Origin: Atherix ibis
Lineage: Eukaryota > Arthropoda > Insecta > Diptera > Athericidae
Direction of reading: 5' to 3'
Assembly: GCA_958298945.1 (NCBI GenBank)
Contig: OY282606.1
Span: 27,191,740 to 27,255,739 of the forward strand
DNA: 64,000 bases
This document shows positions 44,640 to 56,900 of the stretch, piece by piece; the stretch's first letter is position 1, and each line of letters begins with the position of its first letter. The position numbers and the translations under genes were made by a program. Below the pieces are notes generated by a model. The model made no database searches and had not been told where the DNA came from. It was given only the letters and a program-made list of their open reading frames with translations.

Positions 44640-44900
44640 TGTGGTTCCATTTTAATAAACTCTAAGTTTAAGTTCAAAAAAAATCATTTTCATACGGTAA
44701 TAGCGCTCAGAATTGATGATAACGATCTCTCCTTCTTCATTTTCAAAGACAACTTTGGACCAAACCACATACCAGACAGTCTCTTTCCATAGATAAAATG
44801 GCTTCTTATAAGTTCTTTATGGATTTTTATATGCTTATTGACATATCCGCCAAGCCAAAAATGAGCATTATTGCAGAATAAATTATTTATTAGATGAATA
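44640..44900 (-). mobile_element. DD41D transposase relic L13
   Basis: Minus frame 44690-44905 keeps NNAHFWLGGYVNKHIKIHKE, equivalent to DEAHFWLGGYVNKQN...; Asp and Glu are both Asn. MWFGPK follows, and in the neighbouring frame FENEEGEIVIINSERY. Good preservation of the central segment. Confidence 0.75.
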
Positions 44901-45013
44901 AACATTCTGATCCTTATATCCTAACATAGAAAAAATGTATTATTTACGTGCAAATTATTATTTAAAAAAAATTTTGCAAAATGGCAAACATTAATTTAAA
45001 TTTTGCGCCAATA

Positions 45014-45149
45014 AAATAAAAATACATCGTGACAGATGACAGTTTAGAGATATTAAAAATGGAACGCTATATGTTAAAGTGTTGCCAACGAAATAAAAAT
45101 ACAGCGTGACAGATGACAGTTCAGAATTATTAAAAATGGAGTGCCATAC
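45014..45149. repeat. 75-bp tandem duplication
   Basis: AATAAAAATACATCGTGACA-GATGACAGTT and ATTAAAAATGGA repeat with period about 75 (45017 and 45092), just upstream of relic L14. Confidence 0.75.
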
Positions 45150-45183
45150 GAAAGGAAAACGTTTTTGCATTGTTAAACAATAT

Positions 45184-45729
45184 TTTTAAAATAATAAAAG
45201 TTTGGCAGTTGTAGTTCGCAATTTTCGTACAAAATATGCTCAGAATAGTGATTTAACTCTAATCACTCTAGCCGTTCTTCAACAAGTCGATCAACATGGA
45301 ACATCAAAGCAGTTTGAGGGAATGATGCTGAGAGTCCCTCCGAAACATAACATTTCAAAAAGCTCTCTGCAGCGTATTCTCACGAAAACTTATACAGTTC
45401 AATTGACTTAAGAACTGTAGCCTACTGATCACCCAAGGCGAATGGAGTTTGTTGACTAGATTATGAAATAACAACAAGTGGTATTACTGTTTGGTGTGGA
45501 TTTTGGGCTCGAGCCGTCATTGGACCATTCTTCTTCGAGAATACAACTGGTCAGATAATAACAGTTAAGGGTTCATGATAATCCAGTTTTTTATATATAA
45601 ATTTCAAGATATGGTTATGGCTGACACGTGGTTTCAACAAGACGGTGCCACATGCCACACAACCCGAGAAACAATTTAATTATTGCATGTCAAAATTACT
45701 TCTTGCGTAAAGTTTGGGATACGCTATTA
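45184..45729 (+). pseudogene. DD41D relic L14, with N-terminal domain
   Basis: The only member that shows the N-terminal region: VVVRNFRTKYAQNSDLTLIT and NISKSSLQRILTKTYTVQLT then ELWPTDHPRRMEF (helix-turn-helix and linker). A deletion removes the first-Asp segment, and coding resumes with GITVWCGFWARAVIGPFFFE (about 45480-45540). It continues to WFQQDGATCHTTRETI (45631-45680), where the second Asp is intact. MarA5 is inserted at 45730. IS630-Tc1-mariner superfamily; DD41D inferred from spacing in other copies. Confidence 0.8.
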
Positions 45730-46608
45730 TACGAGGTCTGTTCAAAAAGTACCGCGAATTTTCCGCGGGTTACGTATATTCGATTTTCGATTTTTTGTGG
45801 CGTTATGTTAGTACTCATGTCGTTTACTTATGCCGACAAGTTCGTCCATTTTGAATGTTAAGTTAATTTATGACAGCTACTTTGCTTGCATGTGTTTTGG
45901 CTCATCTTCGATTTTTGCTCTTGTTTGGTCAATTTCGACCACAAACAGTATCGCATTAACATTGCTAAGAAGCTGTTGGACTCTGTCCGCGATGACCCAA
46001 ATTTGCTCCAGAGGGTCATAATTGGTGACGAATCATGAGTTTATGGTTATGACGTGGAAACCAAAGCTCAATCATCCCAATGGAAGCTGCCAATGGAACG
46101 AGCCAAGGCCGAAAAAAGCGCGCCAAGTTCGGTCGAATGTGAAGGTTTTGCTTACAGTTTTCTTCGATTGCAGGGTCGTGGTGCATCATGAGTTCTTACT
46201 ACAGGGTAGAATGGTCAATAAGGAATATTACCTTCAAGTTACGCGCAAGGTACGTGAAGCAATCCGCCAGAAACGCCCGGATTTGTAGAAGAACAAAAAT
46301 TGGCTTTTGCCATCATATTCCCCAGATCTGGCCCCCTGTGACTTTTTCTTGTTCCCGAAAATGAAGAGCCCCATGAGAGGACAACGCTACGCTACGATTG
46401 AGGAAATAAAAACGCCATTGAAGAAGGAGCTGAACAAGATCACAAGAAGTAATTTTTTGAAGTGCTTCGAGGATTGTAAAAAACATTGGCACAAGTATAT
46501 AATATCTGTTGGGGATTACTTAAAAGCGTACGAAATAGATATTCATGAATAAATAAATCATTTTTGAAAAAACACATAGTTCGCGATACTTTTTGAATAG
46601 ACCTTGTA
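45730..46608 (+). mobile_element. MarA copy 5
   Basis: TA flanks, left repeat CGAGGTCTGTTCAAAAAGTA (45732), right repeat ATACTTTTTGAATAGACCTT. Transposase fragment from ISTTNSIALTLLRSCWTLSA (out-of-frame equivalent of KQHRINIAK) to LKSPMKGQRYATIEEIKT-type codons. VITGDES appears as VIIGDES followed by a stop. Lacks the helix-turn-helix segment (junction 45910-45935), similar to MarA1 and MarA2b but with a few extra bases. The second-Asp region is deleted. Confidence 0.85.
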
Positions 46609-49470
46609 TATGTAATAATTCTTATTCTTAATGATTTCATAGTTTTAAAAAAAAAATAGTTAATTTTTTAAATTATAAAATTGATAACGCATTTTTATCA
46701 CATGTCTTTAATCAAAATAATTTGAATGGCAAACTATTTTACAATTAGAGAAAATTAAATATTTTTTTTTTTGCGAAAAATGCATAGGTTTCTTAACATT
46801 CACGTTTTATAGAGGAGTTCAGAAAGATAGAATTCCAAATACAGCCAATAAAAAAGTTCGTAAATATTTTACCAAATAAAAGATGAAATCTTAGAAATTT
46901 TATTATGTTTGTCAAGTTTTTATGTAAAAAAATTTGATAAGTTTAACCAAAACATTAATTAACATTCAAATACCATACATAACTAGATAAGATAATAAGA
47001 AAAAAACAAACAAACATTTACCTTTTCTTCGATAAAAAGATACTCATCGAAAAGTTGATGCTTGATTAAAAAAAAAATAATTCTTTAAATTTTATAAAAG
47101 CACCAAAAGAAGAAAACTTTTAAGCTAAGCAAAAATTAAAACATGTCAAAAATCTTTGCTTTTGTTTCGAATTTAAAAAAAAAAAAAAAAACATTTAAAA
47201 AACTCCAAAATCCTTTGTATTAACAATAAAAGGTGAATTGTAGAAAATTAGACATTGTTTCAATGACAATGTTTTTATTACGAGTATACATAATTGGAAA
47301 TGTTTGAATTTTTTTATATCTTTTTCTAATACGAGTTTATAAAAATCTGAACAAATTTAATTTGCATTTAAAATTCGATTGTTTCTATTGAAATCATGAG
47401 CTTTTGGCTAAAGATATTCTATTGTGCAAAGCTATGGAAATGATTGTGTTGGACACTTAAAAATAGGATGGTGACGACCTGTATTAATTTGGAAATAAAT
47501 ATTCAGCCACCGAAGAATGGGGGTTTTCACGGTCTTGGAAAAAATGAAGGATCGAAGAAGAAGAGGTCACAACCGTTCATACCAAAGTACAAGTAAAACT
47601 AATCGCATTGATTCTTAGCCCAATCTGGACTCACTTTTTAGCCCACTTCTTTGATAATAATAGGCAAACACTAGCTAGCTTGGCCTTGTACATCACCCCC
47701 TCCTATGATGATCAACCAAATAAACTGTATAGAAAATGACGAAAATGGAATTTGTACAGTGATCGAGCACTTTGAATTTCGTTGCGATTCTTCTCATTTC
47801 CTAACCGACGAGCAAAAAAAAAAGCCAATTTCATAGCGCTTCGAATGCCCGTAATCCATTCGAAAAGTATTACACTTGAAATTAGCATTTGAATTGTAAT
47901 TGCAATCACAATGGCAATGACCAGAATCGCAATTCCCACAAGATTTGCAATTGGCTAGTATTTCCGAATTCCCAGCAATACGCTGACTGCGGACGGAATC
48001 TGTGCTATGACTATCTGTCGTGTACTACTTCTGCAATTCCGAAGAACATGTCTTCGAGCTGTAAGACCTCGGGCTCTTTTCATTCAAATAGAATTGGTTA
48101 CTAATATAAGATTGTCAGATCTCCGATGACCAATTTCACCGGATTCTCTTTCTATGACGTCGACTTTCTTCTTGTAGCATATTATTCGAGGTCTATCATA
48201 GTGCCACGTTAGCTTCAATTTATTAATAAAAAAAAAGTGATACGAATGCGTGCAAAGAGTCTTTGTGTGATGTATGATGGTACCCCGAGTAAACTGAAAA
48301 ATTTCTCGATACTTACCTTGATAATAATCTTTCATGACAAAAGGTTAAGATTATCTATCACCATCGCTGGAATCTCGTGTTTCGGAGCTTACAATGGACA
48401 CTTCTTAAATACACCATCAAACTCATACAATTCAGTATTAAAGTCATTCGTAAATACGTCAGAGATCTTCTATACCAACCCAACCTTGTGCAAATATTCC
48501 ATAGCTAAAGGGTCTTAAATCAACCGAAAGCCAATTTTTCACTTTTAATTTTCTTCTCATTTAATAACGCTGCTGGTTCGGTTGCCATTGACGCTACTGC
48601 CACGACTTTTTCCAGACCGTTTTGCCGTCTTTATTCCTATTTCTCCTAATCCAGTCTATTCGGAATTATTTACTTTTTTTTAGTATCTACTAAAAGTCTT
48701 AGACTAAATACTTATTCCCGCAGTTAGCGTATTTCTGATGCCTTATATTATGATCATGGGCAGCTAATTGGCTAAAGACCCTACCAAAGGTTGCTCATCC
48801 ACCAGCCAACTACTCCTAATCGCAATTAGAGGGTGGGGGGGGGGATAATGAAAATTCTTGTAAAAGTAAAATATGGAAGCCAACGTAGGCTGCCATGTGA
48901 ATGCGGCCATGCTGATTTGTGGATCGCCAAAGCAGTCAACTGATCTTTCCACCAAAACCAATTCTGCAAAGTTGTATAAAAATTAAGACGGGAAGGAAAA
49001 TTATTCTAATGGCTTGAATCTTATATCCACTTAACGATACATCAGAAATTCATGTGATTTTACTTGTGGAAAATTACTTTATTATGAACAAAACCGCACA
49101 TACCTAATGTCTAATTTCTACTGTTGATAAGAAAGATTATCTTTGCGAACCCATTGATTCGAAATACTTGCTTCCTTATGGCTACTTCGTCAATTTTGCT
49201 AATAATCCAATTTATTTGCTTGCTCAAATCCATTTATCCCTACCGTAAGGGGATGCATTTTCATCACATATTCACGTTTCGGTTTAAGTATGTAATTTGC
49301 TGAAAAATTGCCTACCGATTATACAATAGTTAAAGCTATTGAACCAAAAAAGAAAATATACTATAAACTATATTAGATGGAAGATTTTTCTAAGAATTAG
49401 AATTTCAAGAATTTTTCTTTAGAAAATCGCTCAGCTATTTCGTAAGTGCCTAATTATCCATTTAATAATG
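46609..49470. other. No supported gene; low-AT islands
   Basis: AT-rich to 47400, then mixed DNA at 47450-49000. A minus frame 47712-47939 has a hydrophobic N-terminus (GIAILVIAIVIAITIQMLIS) but no known family. A G run of ten interrupted by T occurs at about 48832-48844. The island could contain exon or regulatory DNA of a host gene; nothing specific can be named. Confidence 0.4.
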
Positions 49471-51800
49471 GGGATATCCATTTTGAGCTTTGAAAAGTAA
49501 ATTTAAGCCAAATAAATCTTAATTTAAACATTTTTTTTTTAATTTTATTTAATTATATTACATAAAATCTGCCATTTTATTTTATAAAATAAACATTATC
49601 AAATAATTAGTCACAAAACTTCTTGCAGAACACGATACTTTTAGGGTAATTTTCGATAACTTTTTTTAATATTTCGGTCCGTAATTCGTCCATTACTGGA
49701 CGACTTTTGGTTTTTAAATGCTCTTACAATTTAAAAGTTATCTGCATAAATATATCATTTTATATATTTTTTTACGAAAAGATCCAAATACGTCAAATTT
49801 CATGCATTTAGAGGCCAATTAACATTAACACCAAATCTCAAAATTACGCGTTCCGGGATTTTTTCGCGTAATAGAGCCAAAAATTTTCATGTTATGTAGT
49901 TGATATTATCTTGTTATTAAAACCACATTTAAATAAAAATTAAATCTTTAAATTCAGGTCAAGAAACAGTTAGTTATCATACAACCATGGTGCGCACAAT
50001 TGACAGTAACGGTCTCTCCCTCTTAATTATCAAATAGACTCGGGCTAATCGATACTTTTAGACCAAAATGCATTTTTATAATTATTTGTGCGTCTTTTAA
50101 TCTTTATTTATAGTAGTTTTGATTATTGACGTATCTGACGAGCGAGAAAGGGAGCCTTATTAGTGACTGTTCTTACAGTACACGATAATTTTGAGGTTAT
50201 TTTCGATAACTTTTTTTTGAATATTTCGGTCTGTAATTCGTCCATTACTGGACGACTTTTGGTTTTTAAATGCTCTTAAAATTTAAAAGTTATCTGCATA
50301 AATATATCATTTTATATATTTTTTTACGAAAAGATCCAAATACGTCAAATTTCATGCATTTAGAGGCCAATTAACATTAACACCAAATCTCAAAATTACG
50401 CGTTCCGGGATTTTTTCACGTAATAGAGCCAAAAATTTTCATGTTATGTAGTTGATATTATCTTATTATTAAAACCACATTTAAATAAAAATTAAATCTT
50501 TAAATTCAGGTCAAGAAACAGTTAGTTATCATACAACCATGGTGCGCACAATTGACAGTAACGGTCTCTCCTTATTCAGTATCAAATAGACTCGGGCTAA
50601 TCGATACTTTTAGACCAAAATGAATTTTTATAATTTATTGTGCGTCTTTTAATCTTTATTTATAGTAGTTTTGATTATTGACGTATCTGACGAGCTAGAA
50701 AGAGAGCCTTATTGGTGACTGTTCTTACATTACACGATACTTTTGAGGTTATTTTCGATAACTTTTTTTTTGATATTTCGGGCTGTAATTCGTCCATTAC
50801 TGGACGGATGTTGATTTTTAAATGCTCTTAAAATTTAAAAGTTATCTGCGTAAATATATTATTTTATATATTTTTATAAGTAAAGGTCGAAATGCGTCAA
50901 ATCGAACATTCTTCGAAGCTCAAAATTACGTGTTCTCGATTTTTTTCGAATAATAGAGTAAAAGTTTATCGTGTTATGTAGTTTATTATTGAAACTACAT
51001 TTAAATAAAAATTAAATCTTTAAATTCAGGTCAAGAAACAGTTAGTTATCATACAACCATGGTGCGCACAATTGACAGTAACGGTCTCTCCCTCTTAATT
51101 ATCAAATAGACTCGGGCTAATCGATACTTTTAGACCAAAATGCATTTTTATAATTATTTGTGCGTCTTTTAATCTTTATTTATAGTAGTTTTGATTATTG
51201 ACGTATCTGACGAGCGAGAAAGGGAACCTTATTGGTGACTGTTCTTACAGTACACGATAATTTTGAGGTTATTTTCGATAACTTTTTTGGTTATTTCGGG
51301 CTGTAATTCGTCCATTACTGGACGGATGTTGATTTTTAAATGCTCTTAAAATTGAAAAGTTATCTGCATAAATATATCATTTTGTATATTTTTATAAGTA
51401 AATGTCAAAATGCGTCAAATCGAACATTCTTCGAAGCTCAAAATTACGTGTTCTCGATTTTTTTCGAATAATAGAGTAAAAATTTGTCGTATTATGTAGT
51501 ATATTATTGAAACTACATTTAAATAAAAATTAAATCTTTAAATTCAGGCCAAGAAACAGTTAGTTATCATACAACCATGGTGCGCAGAATTGACAGTAAC
51601 GGTCTCTCCCTCTTAATTATCAAATAAACTCCCACTAATCGATACTTTTAGTCTAAAATGCATACCAAAAAGGTCGTTTTTATAAATAAATTAGTTTTTT
51701 TTATAATTATTTGTACGTTTTTTAATCTTTATTTATAGCAGTTTTAATTATTGACGTATCTAACGAGCAAGAAATTGAGCTTTATTGGTAACTTTGTTCG
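49470..51800 (-). mobile_element. DD41D element with four tandem catalytic cores (L15)
   Basis: Minus orientation. The left edge is the family 3' end (CCATTTTGAGCTTTGAAAAG, 49480). Then come four head-to-tail units starting near 49631, 50181, 50733 and 51253 (periods 550, 552, 520; last unit to about 51790). Each unit, read on the minus strand, starts with a decayed SDEAHF region (TNKAPFLAR). It passes VTVNCAH, MITNCFLT and QDNINYIT (second Asp), LLREKIPERVILRFGVNVNW and NLTYLDLFV (third Asp). It ends with DELRTEILKKVIENYPKSIV. In unit 1 exactly 41 residues lie between the second and third Asp. Units 1 and 2 are near-identical; units 3 and 4 resemble each other more than units 1 and 2. Confidence 0.85.
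49631..51790. repeat. Tandem array, about 550-bp unit, 4 copies (A-A-B-B)
   Basis: Marker phrases recur in order: CACGATA(C/A)TTTT; GTAATTCGTCCATTACTGGA; AAAAGTTATCTGC(A/G)TAAATA; GGTCAAGAAACAGTTAGTTA; ATTGACAGTAACGGTCTCTC; TTGATTATTGACGTATCTGA. Units 3 and 4 alone share CAAATCGAACATTCTTCGAA and GACGGATGTTGATTTTTAAA. Confidence 0.95.
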
Positions 51801-54597
51801 AAAAAAATATATTTTATTACTTTTTTTTTTTTAGAATTTTTACATAACGTTTGATAGTTTTTTTATCAATAATATAAAATGGAAAATTTGTATTAAAATA
51901 TTTACAAATTTTGATTTAAATAATTTTTTAACAACTATTAAATGAGACTATTTTATTTTCCTAACCGGAGAATAGATAATCCGCACTTACTTCGAAAAAA
52001 AAATTAAATAAAATTAATAAAGTTGAAATCGTTGATGTTTTAGTGTATTAATGAACTTTTCAATTTAATTTAAATTACTCATATCTAATTAAGATATCAA
52101 ATTATACCTCTCCCGACAATAGAAATAATGAAATAATCGTCCTTCATAACGCCTACGTTCAATTAAACTGATTTCCTTTATAAAATGTCCATAGTTCAAG
52201 CCAGACCTAAACATCCTCATTATGATATTAGTCCAATCACGAACTAACGATTAACTAGAATAAATACTTAATGGTCAAAACTTAACATGCAAATATATGA
52301 CACTATCGGCAAAAATCCCATTATTCGAAATTGCTCTTAGGATTATGTCCAAAAACGAATTCACAAAGGTGTGTGCATATTTATAACGTTTGTGAAGCCA
52401 TTGACAAATGTGCAATATTTTCAACGATTCATGACTTAAATGAAAGTTAAACCGAAAAAGCCCTCATCGTATTTCTTTTTCTCAATTAGAAAAAAATAAA
52501 TTAATTTCCCTATTTTCCATACTTTTACCTCGTACTCGATGACGGACATACCGAGTACTTTCTGATAGAAAATGAAGTCTAGTCTAACATCTCTTCTACA
52601 GACCAAGAAATTTATTTTCATTTCATTTTGAAATTATTCTTATACAAAAAGCAAAAAGTTCTATTTAAGGAAGCAAAATATATACACGTTCATTTTGAAT
52701 TTATTATTTGGTATAAATACTACATGAAATTACCATTTAACAATTTACATTAAAAACTAAACTATAAATTAACACCCTTAATTCATTACAACTTCAAATT
52801 AAATCAATGCCAAAGAAATACGTTTTATTTATTTTTATACTTTCAGAAACATGAGATGATGTTTTTCTTTCTTTGTGTGTGTGTGTTTTTTTTAAAATTA
52901 TTTTATAAAGACATAAATGTAATTTGAAATTTTTCGAAAAGCTCGTATTTTATTATAGCATGAAAATTAGACTGACTATATTTATTCCTATTTGACATAC
53001 CAAAAAGGCAAATTATACCTACTCAAAATAAGTTTTAAACTCGAATTTAGAAAAAGAAGAAGAAAAAATATTTTATATCTAAACACATTTTTAATATTGA
53101 TTTATTAACATTAAAGAAATTTTTCCAAATGCTGGCAAAAATCTTATTCAATTCGATGATAAATGATAGCCCGGAACTGAAAGGAAGGTAATCTCAAAAA
53201 TCGTTTACAATTGTCACCACATTGACTCCCGCTGATTTGTAAAATAATTTAATAAGAAACGAAAAATAATAAAAATACTATCTTAAATAGGGGGTCCATA
53301 GTATGTTTGGTATAGAAAATTGATAACTGTCCTTTGTTTACTCGATGTTCATCGTTATTTTATATGATGGTGTGCCATTCCATCTTTGACTTAGAACAAG
53401 GAAGTCCATTCAGAATGTAAATATATTCAACTGCCAGAATAAAATTGATCCAAATCTGGTTTGCTAGCGGATCCAACGTTTATAGAGATGCTCTTGGCCG
53501 CAATTCATCTTTGCCAGAAAGCACTCTCGAATAGACTGCATTGCCCCGGGGATGTTGTTGGTTCTGTTGTTTGTTAAACCATCCAGTTACATATGTTTAC
53601 TCGATCAAATATTCGTATTAGTTACAACCTCTGAGGCTTTATTCGCATGAAATTTATACGTTGCTGTTCATAAATCCGAATTACAATAACTGCAACTCGA
53701 TGTCTATGGGTGGGACGACGAATAAGGTAAAAACCCGACCAGGTGAGAATGGCATATAGAACATAATAGAATTACCTAACATAGATGGGCTCATTGGTCT
53801 AGGTTTGTGTTTTGCATGCATATACAATAACTAAAATTAACGTATGCAAAGATGTGCGAACACTGAACATTGGTATGCGGTCTATAACACGACACGAACC
53901 GTTTTATCCTTCCCATTGAATACCATTCGACCATTTAAATAGACCTTGCAGATTCACCAAATCCGGCAAACTCAATCGATTGAACTGATCGGCTTCATCC
54001 GAAGAGTTGGCAGACGGGATACGGTATTCGTTAAAATCGAACTGAACCGATCAAACTCTAGGCCCTTCTAGCTAGGCTGTTGCATATTTGTGCACAATTT
54101 TATGACATGTTCGGATAATCTTCCAAATGTATCTAGTTGTTAAGTGAATTTTCTTCGACACCATATCTTTGGAAGTTCCACTCTCCAAAACACGTGCTTG
54201 TTTTCGTGCTAATCTATTAAATAAATCGTTTTAGTTATTGTCGTTTTGCCTCCACTATCTATCGTCCCTTTTATTGTCATGAGGGTTTCATTACCCTTGT
54301 TTTGTATTATGTAAGCTATTTCAGTTAATAGTCTATTTGGATTTGTACATTTTTTTAAATTTTTTAAATATAATAAAAATATTTTCAAATATTTCAGGTA
54401 TTCCAATTTATAAAGGATACTTTTTATAGTTATTATCGATTTTGTAATTTGATAAAGCTTTTGATAGATAATTAATAAATATATATTTAGTAAAGTTTTA
54501 ATTTTACTATCAAATAATGCGGTAAAATTTATAAACTTTCTTAAAGAGAAAATATGGTATTTAATGGCGAGAATCATTTTTTACCTGGTGAATATGA
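51800..54597. other. No supported gene
   Basis: AT-rich with a more mixed part at 53180-54080. A (GT)n tract lies at 52874-52886. A segment at 53399-53470 is related to 62556-62630. A minus frame at 54209-54577 is low-complexity (Leu/Ile/Lys) and not convincing. Confidence 0.4.
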
Positions 54598-55494
54598 TAC
54601 CAGGAGTTGGAATTAATTCGTAGCGTTTTATAAAAGATGGCGTTAGCCAACTATCCATAGTCACACATACAAAAGTAAATATTCTCCCAGAAGCTAATGA
54701 CTTTTCCACTATATGACATTTTGTTATAGTATCAGTAGGACTTGTTGCGCAGTGTCAAACATGTCAAAGTTCGTGCCTGAAAAATCGTTTTTGCGGGGAG
54801 TGTTACTCCATTACTTCAACATGAGGAAAATTGCCGCGGAAAGTCATTGCATTTTAGTGGATGTCTACGGCGAACATGCTCCTGCTGAGCAAACTCGCAG
54901 AAATTGGTTTGCGCGGTTTAAAAATGGAAATTTTGATTTGGAAGACATGTAACGGCCCGGACAGCCGAAAAAGTTCGAAGATGAAGATTTGGTGACGTTG
55001 CTCGATGAAGACCCGTGCCAAACACTCCGGGAGTTGTCCACATCGCTTGAAGTCGACTTTTCGATGGTCGGAAAACGCCTGAAAGCCATAGGAATGGTAC
55101 AAAAACAGGGAACGTGGGTTCCACATGAGTTGAAACCAAGGGACGTCGAACGGCGTTTAGTCACCTGTGAGATTCTTCTCCAACGGCAGGCAAGGAAGGG
55201 ATTTCTGCATCGAATCGTCACTGGTGACGACAAGTGGGTATTCTACGGCAATCCCAAACGCAGAAAATCGTAGGGCTTCCCCGGTCATGAATCGACATCG
55301 TCCCCCAGGTCGAATATTCATGGAAAGAAGACCTTACTGCGTATTTGGTGGGTTCAGCTGGGTGTTATTTATTCTCCTCCAACCGGGTGAAGCCATAACT
55401 GAGGACGTATACAGACAAAAATTGATTCGTTTGACCAGAGCATTACAAGAAAAGCGGCCGCAACATAAAGATCGACACGTAAAATTTTAGTAAA
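54598..55494 (+). mobile_element. MarE mariner, 3' truncated
   Basis: Left end CCAGGAGTTGGAATTAATTC from 54600 after TA (54598-54599), then leader and a transposase frame. Sequence stops after the ALQEKRPQHKDRHVK codons near 55490 and passes into DD41D relic L16, so the 3' third, including second and third Asp, is missing. Confidence 0.75.
54761..55490 (+). pseudogene. MarE transposase fragment
   Basis: ATG at 54761: MSKFVPEKSFLRGVLLHYFN, then KIAAESHCILVDVYGEHAPA, RNWFARFKNGNFDLEDM, stop at 54950. The same frame goes on with RPGQPKKFEDEDLVTLLDED, GTWVPHELKPRDVERRLVTC and HRIVTGDDKWVFYGNPKRRK (Asp 1 present), and a stop at 55274. The frame holds through GKKTLLRIWWVQLGVIYS, then shifts to LLQPGEAITEDVYRQKLIRL. 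Mauritiana/mellifera-type mariner by motif. Dead because of stops and the missing 3' part. Confidence 0.85.
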
Positions 55495-55638
55495 ATTTTC
55501 ACATATAAAACCCCGCAAATTTATAAAAACTATGGAAAAGCCATTGTATTTGCCAAAAACGACTGTTTGGTGAATATTTTTTGGTCTGAAGGAAAATCGA
55601 CTTTTGTTAGCTTAAAGCTTGACAGTTTAAAATTAGAC
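55495..55638 (+). mobile_element. DD41D relic L16, left part
   Basis: Codons near 55545-55590 read EKPLYLPKTTVW then IFFGLKE, matching EKPLYSPKVTVWCGFWS. Interrupted at 55639 by MarB3; continues at 56523. Confidence 0.7.
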
Positions 55639-56522
55639 TACCAGGCTCAGCGAGCGCGTGGCCCATCGACGAAACCAGGGGGTATTTGGAAGGGGCCAGG
55701 TCTGGTGAATAAGCGGGGTGTAGTAGCACCTCCCAGTTGAGTGTCTCGAAGTAGTTTCGGACCATTTTTGACGTATGCAATGGTGCGCTGTCGTGGAGGA
55801 AAATCAGCTTGTCATGTCTTTGTTGATAATCCGTACTTTTTTCACTCAGAGCATGGTACAATTTGATCAGTTGTTGCCGGTAGGTTTCAACATGTCATAG
55901 TAGGCGACACCCTCCTGATCCCACTAAACGCACAGCAACGTCTTCCGTCCGAATGCCGCATGAATTGAACGGTAGGCTCCATCTGCCTATCGTTCAATTC
56001 ATGCGGCACCCATTTTCCGATTTTTTCAATCTTTCTCATGGCCCAGCAGACGCATGGAAATAGCTGGTTGGGTAACACCCAATTGCTCCGCGAGCATTTT
56101 TTGCCATTGGGTATCGTCTTCATACAAAAGAGCCTGCAATTGATGGTCCTCAACCTTCCTGACAAGTCAAAATTACCGGCTTAGAACCGACGAAATCAAT
56201 CTCGGCATGTTGTTTTCGATAAAGCACTGTCACTATAAGCCTCCATAAGTATTCGATGCAATTCGGCAGCCGATTTCTTCAAATTGAAGCAGAAAAACAG
56301 AGCTTCCCGCATATGCTCTTTTTCTGGCACAAAACTAGACATGATTATCAAAGGAAAAATGTATGTTTTTGTACGAAATTGCTGACAATATGCACTGATT
56401 AATGTTGACAGATGTTAAACTCATACAAAAAACGTATGATGTGCCCTTCGTAGCTTAATAAGCTCAATCAAGCTATCTATGACCAAACATATACCCATGG
56501 TAAATTTAGTTGTACCAAAACA
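55639..56522 (-). mobile_element. MarB copy 3, internally deleted
   Basis: The left end keeps only CCAGG of the terminal repeat (55641-55645) before jumping into the GHALAEQ codons. The right end is CCATGGGTATATGTTTGGTC read inward (to 56520), TA at 56521-56522. The minus transposase remnant has an ATG near 56341 with SSFVPEKEH, YSPDLAPSKYPLVSS (Asp 3 to Lys) and LIFLHDSAPLHTSK (Asp 2). The first-Asp part is deleted, leaving a short inverted palindromic stretch of RQMEP codons (55955-56010). Confidence 0.8.
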
Positions 56523-56900
56523 GCTCCACAAGCCACACAATACTAACTGTGTTTATTTCAAGATTTAAAAATGTCAAATGGCCTCCAAAAATCGTGTGAT
56601 TTGTTACTGTTTGTGGTTTTTCTTAAACTATATAAATGTTCATATTTATACAGAAAAAAAATATATTTTTAGAGTATTTAAAAACCAACATCTTGTCAAG
56701 GCTTGATTACAGCCCCAAATATCAGAAAAAGTCATCCCTGAGTTCTGCAATAAGTTAAATATATAGTCTTATATTTTATATAAAACTACAAAACTAATGA
56801 AAAATAATTAATTAAAAATATTTTCCACAAAAATTTTAAATAATATTGAATGAGTTTTTATTTTCCGAACCAAAAAATTGGATAACTTTCAAAAAAATAT
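56523..56900 (+). mobile_element. DD41D relic L16, right part
   Basis: Codons CTKTAPQATQY (second-Asp region), NGLQKSCDLLLFVVFL (56577-56624, third-Asp region NWPPRSCDLTPLDFFL) and LQPQISEKVIPEFCNK (56709-56752). The end is TTTTCCGAACCAAAAAATTG (56861). Confidence 0.75.

Noticed and set aside
47712..47939. 75-codon minus frame with a transmembrane-like start
   Set aside because: Hydrophobic stretch is from repeated ATTGCAATCACAAT-like sequence; no homologue recognised.
49631..51790. CRISPR-like array
   Set aside because: Repeat units are about 550 bp and contiguous, with no short repeat/spacer pattern; the context is eukaryotic.
54209..54577. 122-codon minus frame
   Set aside because: Low-complexity Leu/Ile/Lys composition expected from AT-rich DNA; no motif.
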